A stretch of 6,397 nt of DNA from Dehalococcoidia bacterium (GCA_016927965.1 JAFGLP010000106.1:1-6397); one strand, 5' to 3'. Positions 1 to 6,258 are shown, counted from the stretch's first letter. The notes: generated by a model from the letters alone, not told the origin. Translations and numbers: made by a program.

Positions 1-141
1 CGGTTTGGCAGGCAAGAATTCAGCAGTCATATATGTGACGGACGTGGTTTTAATGGTCACAGATCACCTGGACATAGACATGGAAGCTCTGGATTTGGAG
101 GGCACAGGTTTTACGGACCGCTAATGATGCCTATGAAATAA
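1..141 (+). CDS. C-terminal tail of an unidentified Gly/His/Arg-rich protein (5' end outside window)
   Basis: Frame 1 is open from the first base to a TAA at 139-141 and encodes 46 residues, with no start inside that must be used. The tail is rich in Gly, His, Arg and Phe, for example HRHGSSGFGGHRFYG, and ends in PLMMPMK. Such low-complexity tails occur on small membrane-associated or surface proteins, but I do not recognise a family and assign no function. Support for it being real is the strong hairpin terminator 28 bases after the stop and the convergent layout with the lipoprotein gene. It could still be a chance open frame, because only 46 codons are visible. Confidence 0.45.
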   Translation, partial: RFGRQEFSSHICDGRGFNGHRSPGHRHGSSGFGGHRFYGPLMMPMK

Positions 142-169
142 ACTCAGGATTGTATATTTTGATCGGTAT

Positions 170-199
170 AAAAAGGGAGGGCGCAAGCCCTCCCTTTTT
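170..199. terminator. Bidirectional intrinsic terminator
   Basis: Bases 170-182 (AAAAAGGGAGGGC) pair perfectly with 187-199 (GCCCTCCCTTTTT) around a GCAA tetraloop (183-186). The GC-rich core has T5 on one side and A5 on the other, so it gives a stem plus U-tract when read on either strand. It lies between the convergent stops at 141 (+) and 208 (-) and can end both transcripts. Confidence 0.93.
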
Positions 200-207
200 G
201 CAGGCTG

Positions 208-948
208 CTATTGCCGCATAGTAGCTACATCGAACTCAACTTCTCCACTCATATCGTGCCCGGATTTATCAGTTATGGTTACGCTGACAGTGTATTTGCC
301 GGGGACTCCCGGAGCTATCCACCCTACACGGCTGGCTTTTCCCTCGGCTATGCCGTCGCCTGCCAGCTTTCCAACCGGTGACGACCATTTAAAGGTTAGT
401 GTATTTATATCCTGGTTTGGCACCTCACACTGGATCTCTGAAAACTCCATGATAACTGCTGGCGCTGTTACCTTGACAAGTGTGCTGGGTGACGTATCGA
501 ATTTTAAATAGACGGTATTATCCACAGGCTTATTACCAAAAGGATAGGTTACAATTTTGAAGGATTTAGTGAAACTGGTCTCTCCTCCTTTGCTGCTTGT
601 TGCATTAACCGTTACATCGTATGACCCTGTCGTATCAGGAGTGATCCAAATGACCCTGTCGCCGGTCGCTTCATCTCCATCCTTGATCGTGCCCTGATCG
701 ATCGACCATGCATATGTAAGCGTGCCGCCGTTATAATCCTTGGCCATACACATAAGCTGCATTTCAGTAGAGGGGGCAGACTCACGGGAGCCAACTATAT
801 CGGTGATAACTGGTGGTCTGAATGTGGGTTTTGCAACAGTCTGATTGTCTGTGGGAGTGCTGATTTGGGTCGGCGGTGCAGCTGCGCAGGCGGCGGTCAG
901 TACCAGAACTGCCGTTATTATCGTAATTAGACAAATATGTATCTTCAT
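208..948 (-). CDS. Secreted lipoprotein with two Ig/PKD-like repeats
   Basis: Predicted 246-residue exported lipoprotein. The N-terminus has one Lys, a hydrophobic stretch (residues 3-20) and a Cys at 21 in the context LTAAC, a slightly imperfect lipobox with Thr at -3. A Pro/Thr-rich linker (about 22-46) follows, then two beta-sandwich-like repeats at about 46-133 and 147-243. The repeats share a pattern: an aromatic-x-Trp strand (W81, W188), a Gly/Asp-rich turn, then IWITPDTTGSYDVTV (100-114) matching GWIAPGVPGKYTVSV (209-223). This is typical of PKD/Ig-like extracellular folds used for adhesion or spacing; the ligand is unknown. The frame stays open upstream to 1035, but ATG 948 is preferred because GGAGG lies 8 nt before it and the signal peptide begins there. 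No catalytic domain is visible. Confidence 0.88.
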   Translation of the reverse strand: MKIHICLITIITAVLVLTAACAAAPPTQISTPTDNQTVAKPTFRPPVITDIVGSRESAPSTEMQLMCMAKDYNGGTLTYAWSIDQGTIKDGDEATGDRVIWITPDTTGSYDVTVNATSSKGGETSFTKSFKIVTYPFGNKPVDNTVYLKFDTSPSTLVKVTAPAVIMEFSEIQCEVPNQDINTLTFKWSSPVGKLAGDGIAEGKASRVGWIAPGVPGKYTVSVTITDKSGHDMSGEVEFDVATMRQ

Positions 949-956
949 CAGGTTAT

Positions 957-961
957 CCTCC
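957..961 (-). promoter_or_regulatory. Ribosome binding site that fixes the lipoprotein start
   Basis: The minus strand reads GGAGGATAACCTG then ATG (948-946), a consensus Shine-Dalgarno with 8-nt spacing. The longer in-frame start at 1035 has no comparable site and would bury the signal peptide 29 residues inside the protein. Confidence 0.85.
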
Positions 962-972
962 GCTAGAACAGG

Positions 973-1000
973 AAAAAACTCTTTGCAAAGCAAGGCAAAG
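973..1000 (-). terminator. Possible weak terminator or attenuator upstream of the lipoprotein gene
   Basis: On the minus strand CTTTGC (1000-995) can pair with GCAAAG (986-981), followed two bases later by T6 (978-973). It sits about 120 bases after the stop of the 2H/metallophosphoesterase gene and 12 bases before the lipoprotein ribosome binding site. The stem is only 6 bp with three G-C pairs, so it is weak; CTTTGCAAAG is also a palindrome that could arise by chance. Confidence 0.3.
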
Positions 1001-1117
1001 GCCCGCTGTATCCGTTCCTGAAATATATAACCCATATATTACCTTTTTTGTTGCGATAATACACCATTTATTATGATAGCGCCGAGACTACACGGACTGC
1101 CGATTTACGGTGCTGAG

Positions 1118-2359
1118 CTATCTCATGACCGGGATACTGTCTATGGTGTCCATTCGTTTGATAGAGCTCAGCTTCAAGGATGTTAGATATTCCAGGCTTA
1201 GCGGCCTGTAGCTGATCAGTTCGGGGCTGACATTGATGGTCTTGCGTTCACCGTTGATGAAGGGATAGTTCTTAATATCGTTATTGTGCTTATGCCCGTG
1301 GATCACCCAGTGGCCCCAGTTGATGGGCAGCCTGTCAGGATCGTGTATCAGCAGGAATGAATACCTACCCAGTTTGATTGTATCGTATTCTCTGGTATTT
1401 GCTATGTCATTATCATATTCGCCCCGGATGAAATGCACATTGCCGTGGAGCTTTTCCAGCCAGTTAGCGGCGTTCTTTTCACCATTTTCCACGGCTAGGT
1501 TTCCCAGGAAATAGATTTCGTTGTTGTCTACAGTATAATTCCAGTTATCAATTAAAATTGTGTTCATTTCACCTACATTGGCGGAATTGAACGGCCTGGC
1601 GCAATGATGGATTATACTGGTATGGTCCAGGTGCAGGTCACCGATGATATATGGTGGGGTGTGTTTATCTACGTTCGAGTTGCCTTCTATGCCACGGGCT
1701 ATCCTGAACAGCTTGAGTGTCCTCCCCCATTCGCTGGCGTCCTGTGATTCTCCCCTGGTCAGCAGCCTTTGCTGCGTAAAATCGTATTCGCAGATTACTC
1801 TGGACTGGTCATTCAGCAATGTAACCCGGAGGGCATCCAGTGGCAGGTAGAAATATCGCATGTGGTAGTCTTCGCCTGTGGGGGAATATGTGGAGAATTT
1901 CTGCGCCAGCGCTTTATCGCTGGAGACATAGCTCCAAATGCTTTCAAATTCACGGCTGTCCAGTTTATAAGCCAGCGTGGAATGAAATAGAAAGTCCTCG
2001 TGTTTATCAAACGGCCTTGTCCGTGGGACAACTTTCAATAATCTCTGGGCCAGCTCGTGCCTGAACCTCTGGAACTCCTCCGAGGCAACTATATTGAAGT
2101 AGATGACCCTGCCCTGTCTGCCGTGGATCCATCTGAAGCCGTCGATAAGGTAAGGAAGGAAGGAATATCTTTTACCGATGCTAGTCATAATCTCCTTAAC
2201 TCTCTCCACCTGCTGGTAGTCGGCGGCAAAACTGCCGTATAACGAGATATGGGGGACCCTGTGTATTTTGGATACTGGAGTACCGCAGAGATGGCTGATC
2301 CTGGAAATCGACTCGGTCAACTTCCTTTTACCGGGGCCGATGCGTACTTCAATCAGCAT
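1118..2359 (-). CDS. 2H phosphoesterase (2'-5' RNA ligase-like) fused to a degenerate metallophosphoesterase
   Basis: Counting from ATG 2359 (413 residues), the N-terminal half carries the two HxS/T signatures of the 2H phosphoesterase superfamily, PHISLYG (H37, S39) and FHSTLAY (H126, T128). The family acts on RNA or nucleotide 2',3'-cyclic or 2'-5' linkages; the substrate here is unknown. After a linker, about residue 236 onward is calcineurin-type metallophosphoesterase: GDLHLDH (D241, H243), a MNTILIDNWN helix, H339, VIHGHKH (H354, H356, H358) and the NVSPELISYRPLSLEYL ending common to this subfamily. Two metal-site motifs are altered: LGD is LGN (N287) and GNHD is GEYD (313-316). The second domain may therefore be inactive or changed in activity. 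The start is uncertain: GTG 2383 adds eight residues, but neither start has a well-spaced Shine-Dalgarno (AAGGA lies 1 nt from the ATG). ATG is preferred because the first beta strand (MLIEVRI) begins there. Confidence 0.85.
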   Translation of the reverse strand: MLIEVRIGPGKRKLTESISRISHLCGTPVSKIHRVPHISLYGSFAADYQQVERVKEIMTSIGKRYSFLPYLIDGFRWIHGRQGRVIYFNIVASEEFQRFRHELAQRLLKVVPRTRPFDKHEDFLFHSTLAYKLDSREFESIWSYVSSDKALAQKFSTYSPTGEDYHMRYFYLPLDALRVTLLNDQSRVICEYDFTQQRLLTRGESQDASEWGRTLKLFRIARGIEGNSNVDKHTPPYIIGDLHLDHTSIIHHCARPFNSANVGEMNTILIDNWNYTVDNNEIYFLGNLAVENGEKNAANWLEKLHGNVHFIRGEYDNDIANTREYDTIKLGRYSFLLIHDPDRLPINWGHWVIHGHKHNNDIKNYPFINGERKTINVSPELISYRPLSLEYLTSLKLSSIKRMDTIDSIPVMR

Positions 2360-2368
2360 GTCCTTTTT

Positions 2369-2377
2369 AGTATAGCA
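2369..2377 (-). promoter_or_regulatory. Possible extended -10 promoter for the 2H/metallophosphoesterase gene
   Basis: The minus strand reads TGCTATACT: a TGn extension followed by TATACT (5 of 6 matches to TATAAT). No good -35 is present at 16-18 nt. Transcription would start near 2362, only a few bases before ATG 2359, giving a nearly leaderless message and excluding GTG 2383 as the start. It lies after the terminator at 2417-2455, where a new promoter is expected. Confidence 0.3.
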
Positions 2378-2416
2378 TCTCACACATAACTGCTCTGCGT
2401 GGGTGTTGGTCAGAGT

Positions 2417-2455
2417 AAAAAAATGACAGGGCCTCTGTTCCCTGGCGGCCCTGTC
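2417..2455 (-). terminator. Intrinsic terminator of the aldehyde dehydrogenase gene
   Basis: On the minus strand GACAGGGCC (2455-2447) pairs perfectly with GGCCCTGTC (2433-2425) over a 13-nt loop, and one base later comes T7 (2423-2417). It starts 32 bases after the aldehyde dehydrogenase stop, so that transcript should end here and the next gene needs its own promoter. Confidence 0.9.
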
Positions 2456-2487
2456 GAAGCACAGTAATAAATTTTCTTAAAAGACGC

Positions 2488-4041
2488 TTATTTCTTTCCG
2501 TCTTTTTGCATACTTTGCATGAACGGCAATACTTTGAAGAAAGCTTTAAATTTTTGGGAGGGGCTTTGAGCGTACATCAACTTTAATGCATCAGCCATTC
2601 CTTGCAGGCTGCCTTCCAGCACCGGGTAATGGTAGAATTCTTTCCTGGAATTGCTTTTGCTCTCAGTAATGGATTTTATATCGGTGAAAGCCCTTAAGCC
2701 TATGTCGCTGTGATAACAGCCGACACCTGATTCCTTAACGCCGCCGAAAGGCAATGCTGGTACTGCGAAAGTTACAAGCGCATCGTTGATATTGACTGAG
2801 CCGGTCTTGATCCTGGCGGCGATTTTGCGACCTTCCTCCAGATCATTGGTGAAGACTGCCCCCGAGAGACCGAAAGTAGTGCTGTTGGTGATTTTGATAG
2901 CTTCATCAATATTGTCATAGGGTATTACAGGCAGCAAGGGCCCGAAAGTCTCTTCCTTCATGAGCTTCATATCTAGTGTAATATCCGTGAGCACGATGGG
3001 AGGGAAGCACATACCGTCCAGTTTGCAGTTTAAAACGTCATCAGGCAGCAGCTTTGCACCTTTGGCCCTGGCGTCAGCAACCTGACTTTCCACGATTTTA
3101 TATTGCGATGCCATTGTCATGCTGCCTACACATCCTGTAGCCGTCCCGGATTTCAGGTTCTTGACTATAGCTAGCAGCTTTTCGAGGAACTGGTTGTAGA
3201 CCGGCCGTTCCACCAGGCGTATCTCCATGCCTATACAGGTTTGTCCACAATTGCTGAATGCTCCCCAGGCAATTGTATGTGCCGCCCTGTCGAGATCGGC
3301 GTTTTTAGTAACGATGGCAGTGTCTTTGCCGCCCAATTCCATGATGGTTGGTACCAGCCTTTCCGCTGCCTTTATATTTACCTTTTTACCGATTTCCGTG
3401 GAACCGGTGAAGAAGAACATGTCAATTTTGGGGTTCTCTATCAGGGCCTGTCCCGTCACCGATCCGTTTCCGGTAGCTATATTGACAACTCCCTCAGGTA
3501 AGCCGGCTTTTTCCAGAAATTCCCTCACTATAATGCCGCAATCGGTGGTCTGACTGGAAGGCTTTAATACTACCGTGTTACCGGCGGCGATGGCTGAGAC
3601 GACGGGTCCTACAGACAGGCAAAAGGGATAGTTCCAGGGTGAGATTACAGCGACTACTCCTTTTGGCTCAAAGACGTAATACAGTTTACGTCCCGGCATC
3701 ATGGGATTTCCTTTTACCTTAACGGGAGCCAGCATCTTTTCTGCGTTCTGGGAGTAATAATGTGTGACGTCGCAGGCGGAATATACATCGGCTAACAGGG
3801 CCTCAAATTGTGTTTTGCCGTTTTCAGCGGATATCCGTGCTGCGTAATCCAGTGCATTTTCTGCCAGTACCTCGGCTGCCCGCGCCAGTATCTTCGCCCT
3901 CTCCTTTGCAGGTGTAGTCGACCATGTCTCAAATTTGTTACGCGCTTTATCAATCAGTGCGTCGACCTCATTGGTGTCCATCTGGGGGAACGAACTTACT
4001 TTTTGTCCGGTCATAGGGCTGATCACATCGAATGTCTTCAT
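2488..4041 (-). CDS. NAD(P)-dependent aldehyde dehydrogenase
   Basis: A 517-residue member of the classical aldehyde dehydrogenase superfamily, which oxidises aldehydes to acids with NAD(P)+ via a cysteine thioester; expected to be cytosolic. Visible landmarks: PWNYPF with the oxyanion-hole Asn137; KPSS with cofactor Lys160; FTGSTEIGKKV; ELGGKD with general base Glu235; NCGQTCIG with nucleophile Cys269; EETFGP with Glu364; and PFGGVKESGVG near 431-441. The Ser at 163, where NAD-preferring enzymes often have Glu, suggests NADP+ may be accepted (inference). The physiological aldehyde cannot be read from sequence; succinate semialdehyde-like and medium-chain aldehydes are both possible. About 60 residues after the catalytic core form a Lys-, Phe- and Met-rich tail ending QSMQKDGKK. 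ATG 4041 is chosen over TTG 4053 because AGGAGG lies only 1 nt from TTG; from ATG the gap is 13 nt, rather long. A 300-nt structured leader precedes the gene. Confidence 0.95.
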   Translation of the reverse strand: MKTFDVISPMTGQKVSSFPQMDTNEVDALIDKARNKFETWSTTPAKERAKILARAAEVLAENALDYAARISAENGKTQFEALLADVYSACDVTHYYSQNAEKMLAPVKVKGNPMMPGRKLYYVFEPKGVVAVISPWNYPFCLSVGPVVSAIAAGNTVVLKPSSQTTDCGIIVREFLEKAGLPEGVVNIATGNGSVTGQALIENPKIDMFFFTGSTEIGKKVNIKAAERLVPTIMELGGKDTAIVTKNADLDRAAHTIAWGAFSNCGQTCIGMEIRLVERPVYNQFLEKLLAIVKNLKSGTATGCVGSMTMASQYKIVESQVADARAKGAKLLPDDVLNCKLDGMCFPPIVLTDITLDMKLMKEETFGPLLPVIPYDNIDEAIKITNSTTFGLSGAVFTNDLEEGRKIAARIKTGSVNINDALVTFAVPALPFGGVKESGVGCYHSDIGLRAFTDIKSITESKSNSRKEFYHYPVLEGSLQGMADALKLMYAQSPSQKFKAFFKVLPFMQSMQKDGKK

Positions 4042-4052
4042 TGTGTTTCGCA

Positions 4053-4116
4053 AACCTCCTTTATTTCATCAAATTCACAATGTATACCAGGCTTTATTAG
4101 GTATGGAGAGGAGATC
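4053..4116 (-). promoter_or_regulatory. Shine-Dalgarno and possible anti-Shine-Dalgarno of the aldehyde dehydrogenase leader
   Basis: AGGAGG (4060-4055) is the ribosome binding site. Upstream, GATCTCCT (4116-4109) can form an 8-bp duplex, two or three pairs being G-U, with AGGAGGTT (4060-4053), hiding the site. The overlapping CTCTCC (4110-4105) is also the exact complement of GGAGAG (4224-4219), the 3' strand of the proposed aptamer P1 helix. The two pairings exclude each other, as expected of a translational switch. No hairpin in the leader is followed by a U-tract, so transcription termination looks unlikely. The pairing scheme is inferred by eye. Confidence 0.4.
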
Positions 4117-4216
4117 GTACTACGCACGTACGTACAGAAGGGCGTGAAGACCCCGGAATTGGAAGTAACGCCAAGCGCTGGTATTTATTCCAGCTAACTG
4201 TAATCTGGAACAGGTA

Positions 4217-4326
4217 CTCTCTCCTTTCCAAACTTGGGAGGCGCCGCCGTTTCCAGCGGTACCCTCGGGCTTTCGCCACCGGCCGTGTAAGCATGCTGTT
4301 ACAGTGTAGCTATCCGGCTCGAAGAG
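4217..4326 (-). promoter_or_regulatory. Moco-family (molybdenum/tungsten cofactor) riboswitch aptamer
   Basis: The minus strand contains GCCTCCC (4242-4236), a 5-nt gap, then TGGAAAGG (4230-4223). The E. coli moaA leader, as I remember it, has the same two blocks with the same gap. CTCTTC (4326-4321) can pair with GGAGAG (4224-4219) as P1, directly after the GGAA as in E. coli. GCCGG (4318-4314) pairs with CCGGT (4282-4278). Within that, TGTAA (4303-4299) pairs with TTACA (4290-4286). Two GAAA-capped hairpins follow: GGC/GCC (4277-4268) and CCGCTG/CGGCGG (4259-4244). The block lies 34-120 nt after a promoter, and about 180 nt before the aldehyde dehydrogenase start. The family normally precedes Moco synthesis, molybdate transport or Mo/W enzyme genes, so this target is unusual. 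The remaining leader (4216-4042) holds TTCCAG/CTGGAA (4210-4188) and GGCGT/ACGCC (4172-4141) stems and no convincing gene. Confidence 0.6.
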
Positions 4327-4348
4327 TTCGTATTAGATTAATGTCGTA

Positions 4349-4377
4349 ATGCTATCACGGCAGGAATGTCGTGTCAA
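4349..4377 (-). promoter_or_regulatory. Sigma70-like promoter for the riboswitch leader and aldehyde dehydrogenase
   Basis: TTGACA (4377-4372) is a perfect -35, separated by 17 nt from TAGCAT (4354-4349), a 4-of-6 match to the -10. Transcription would begin near 4342, just before the proposed aptamer, giving a leader of about 300 nt. It starts 24 bases beyond the proS stop. No terminator is visible between proS and here, so some read-through from proS is possible. Confidence 0.65.
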
Positions 4378-4401
4378 TACTGATGCGCTTATCGGTGTGA
4401 C

Positions 4402-6099
4402 CTACCGGTTCAAAAGGGATTTTACGTAAGCGGACAGACCTTCCAAAGGATGGGTCTGTGCCTGCGTTTCTTTACGCCATTTTAATTCCACGCTGTTGGT
4501 CTTGAGTGTACGTGTGCTGACAACAATGCGCAGGGGTATGCCGATCAGGTCGGCATCGTTGAATTTAACACCCGGCGACTCCTCTCGGTCATCGAAGAGT
4601 ACCTCGGTACCTGCTGCTGTAAGCTCGTCATACAACTTTTCTGCTGCCTGCATGACGCTGGCGTCCTCTACTTTAAGTGCGCAGAGGTATACGTGGTAGG
4701 GGGCGATGGGAACCGGCCAGAGAATGCCCTTATCGTCGTGATTCTGTTCAACAGCCGCTGCCAGCAGCCTGCCGACGCCGATGCCGTAGCAGCCCATTAT
4801 GCAGGGTTTGGTCGAGCCGTCTTTATCAAGATAGTAGGCGCCCAGTCGCTCGCTGAGAAAGGTCCCCAGCTTGAAGACGTGGCCCACTTCGATGCCGCGC
4901 TGTGCCGACAGTTCCTTCCCGCATCTGCTGCAGCTATCTCCGGCACGTGCCCTGGCGATGTCCGCCATAACGTCCACCTTGAAATCCCTGGGGTAGTTCA
5001 CATTCTTAAGGTGTGCGTCATTTTTGTTGGCGCCTGCCACAAAGTTCGATCCAAGCTTGATCGAGTCGTCGGCCACGATTTTGATTCCTTTCAGGTTGAT
5101 TGCGGAGGCGTAGCCTGCCACGATGCCGGCTGCCTGCGTCTCCGCCTCGGTGGCAATATGCAGGTCGTTACACTTGAGGAGGTTCTTCAGCTTGATCTCC
5201 ATCACTTCCAGGTCGCCCCTGATAGCGACGAATACCATCTCTCCGTCAGCCGTGTAAAAGATGGACTTTAACGTCTCGTTGGCTTTAACGCCCATGAATC
5301 CGGCCACCTCTTCAATAGTTTTTAGACCGGGTGTGGCGACTTCTTCCACCGGAAGCTCGGGTTCCTGCTTGCCGGGTTGTTTAACACTGGTGGCTTTCTC
5401 TGCGTTGGCGGCGTACTCGCAGTTGGGGCAATATACTATCTCATCCTCCCCGCTCTCAGTTATCAGCATGAACTCGTGCGAGGCCTTGCCGCCGATGGCT
5501 CCGCTGTCGGCCTCTACCATCACGGCCGGCAGTCCGCACCTGGCGAAGATATTCTTGTAAGCCTGCACCATCTTTTTATAGCTTTCATCCAGCCCGGCTT
5601 CATCTATATCGAAGCTGTAGAGGTCTTTCATGATGAATTCCCTCACACGCAGCAGTCCACCCCTGGGCCTGGGCTCGTCTCTGAACTTGTTCTGTATCTG
5701 GTAGGGCAACTGGGGCAGGTCGCGATAGCTCTGCACGGCTCGTCTGACCAGGTCGGTGATCACCTCTTCATGCGTGGGGCCGATGGCCAGCGTATGCTCT
5801 TTGCGGTCTTTGACCGTGAAAAGTGTTTTATCGAAGGATGGCAGCCTGCCCGATTTCTCCCAGAGTTCAATAGGTTGGAGCGAGGGCATATTGAGCTCCT
5901 GCCCGCCGGCTTTGTCCATCTCGTCACGGATGATGTTTTCTATTTTCTTGAGGGCTTTCCAGCCCATCGGCATGTATGAGTATACGCCCGCTGCCACCTG
6001 CTGGATCATGCCGGCCCGTACCAGGTACCTGTGGCTGGCGGTGTCCGCATCGGAGGGGGCCTCTTTTAATGTCTTGCCTAATAGTCTGGAAAAACGCAT
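4402..6099 (-). CDS. proS: Prolyl-tRNA synthetase (bacterial type, with editing insertion)
   Basis: Class II aminoacyl-tRNA synthetase that charges tRNA-Pro with proline in the cytoplasm. At 565 residues it matches the bacterial (E. coli-like) form. Motif 1 lies near 40-75; GPTHEE (107-112) is the proline-pocket TxE signature; motif 2 runs from FRDEPRPRGGLLR (139-151) to EFIMKDLYSF (154-163); motif 3 is GIGVGR (439-444). Between motifs 2 and 3, about 225-390, is the YbaK-like insertion that deacylates mis-charged Ala-tRNA-Pro; K278 is probably its key lysine. CxxC pairs flank the insertion (CPNC 224-227, CSRC 390-393) and may bind zinc. The anticodon-binding domain fills 465-565. ATG 6099 is supported by GAGGA 7 nt upstream. 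The gene appears intact, with its own promoter close upstream and no partner synthetase beside it. Confidence 0.98.
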   Translation of the reverse strand: MRFSRLLGKTLKEAPSDADTASHRYLVRAGMIQQVAAGVYSYMPMGWKALKKIENIIRDEMDKAGGQELNMPSLQPIELWEKSGRLPSFDKTLFTVKDRKEHTLAIGPTHEEVITDLVRRAVQSYRDLPQLPYQIQNKFRDEPRPRGGLLRVREFIMKDLYSFDIDEAGLDESYKKMVQAYKNIFARCGLPAVMVEADSGAIGGKASHEFMLITESGEDEIVYCPNCEYAANAEKATSVKQPGKQEPELPVEEVATPGLKTIEEVAGFMGVKANETLKSIFYTADGEMVFVAIRGDLEVMEIKLKNLLKCNDLHIATEAETQAAGIVAGYASAINLKGIKIVADDSIKLGSNFVAGANKNDAHLKNVNYPRDFKVDVMADIARARAGDSCSRCGKELSAQRGIEVGHVFKLGTFLSERLGAYYLDKDGSTKPCIMGCYGIGVGRLLAAAVEQNHDDKGILWPVPIAPYHVYLCALKVEDASVMQAAEKLYDELTAAGTEVLFDDREESPGVKFNDADLIGIPLRIVVSTRTLKTNSVELKWRKETQAQTHPLEGLSAYVKSLLNR

Positions 6100-6132
6100 G
6101 TCTAAATCCTCTTCTTTTTTATGTAATAGGGT

Positions 6133-6161
6133 ATTTTAGAATATTTCCCGTTGAATATAAA
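6133..6161 (-). promoter_or_regulatory. Probable proS promoter
   Basis: The minus strand has TTTATA (6161-6156; 4 of 6 to the -35), a 17-nt spacer, and TAAAAT (6138-6133; 5 of 6 to the -10). Transcription would start near 6126, leaving a 27-nt leader with the GAGGA ribosome site. The region is AT-rich, so chance matches are common. Confidence 0.4.
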
Positions 6162-6190
6162 AGCTCCGGACTGAATGCCTGGCATCCGGA
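6159..6190 (-). terminator. Possible weak terminator of the right-edge gene
   Basis: TCCGGA (6190-6185) pairs with TCCGGA (6170-6165) on the minus strand. The 14-nt loop contains TGCCAGGCA, which could itself fold. GC and then only T4 follow. It lies about 70 nt after the stop at 6259 and abuts the proS promoter. The short U-tract makes this a weak candidate. Confidence 0.25.
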
Positions 6191-6258
6191 TAGTGATAAG
6201 CGAATTACATAATCTGGTAACTTTGAATTTGAATGCATAGAAAAACTGAGAGATTTCT

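Noticed and set aside
949..1035. N-terminal extension of the lipoprotein gene to ATG 1035
   Set aside because: It would place 29 residues before a clear signal peptide, and the internal ATG 948 has a consensus ribosome site.
4117..4135. GTACGTACGTGCGTAGTAC, a GTAC-rich palindromic stretch in the leader
   Set aside because: Only short imperfect stems can form, and there is no repeat copy or known site; it is noted as possible leader structure only.
4244..4266. T-box antiterminator, suggested by GGGTACCGCTGG
   Set aside because: It is not a full TGGNACCGCG match, no terminator follows, no Stem I elements are seen, and the downstream gene is not a synthetase or amino acid gene.
4097..4294. A 65-codon minus-strand open frame in the long leader
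   Set aside because: It overlaps the structured aptamer region, is Arg/Pro/Leu-rich without a recognisable domain and is better explained as chance open frame inside an RNA leader.
4261..4310. Cobalamin riboswitch, suggested by CACTGTAAC and CCGGTGGCGAAAGCC
   Set aside because: The conserved B12 box (AGCCAGGAGACCTGCC-like) and the GCCACTG and GGGAAGG blocks are missing or out of order.
4278..4315. tRNA-like segment with GGATAGCT and a CTTACAC loop resembling tRNA-Val
   Set aside because: No acceptor stem, no T-arm GGTTCGA and no proper anticodon stem.
4693..5979. Long plus-strand open frames opposite proS
   Set aside because: They are antisense shadows of a fully conserved gene, with no recognisable domains or ribosome sites.
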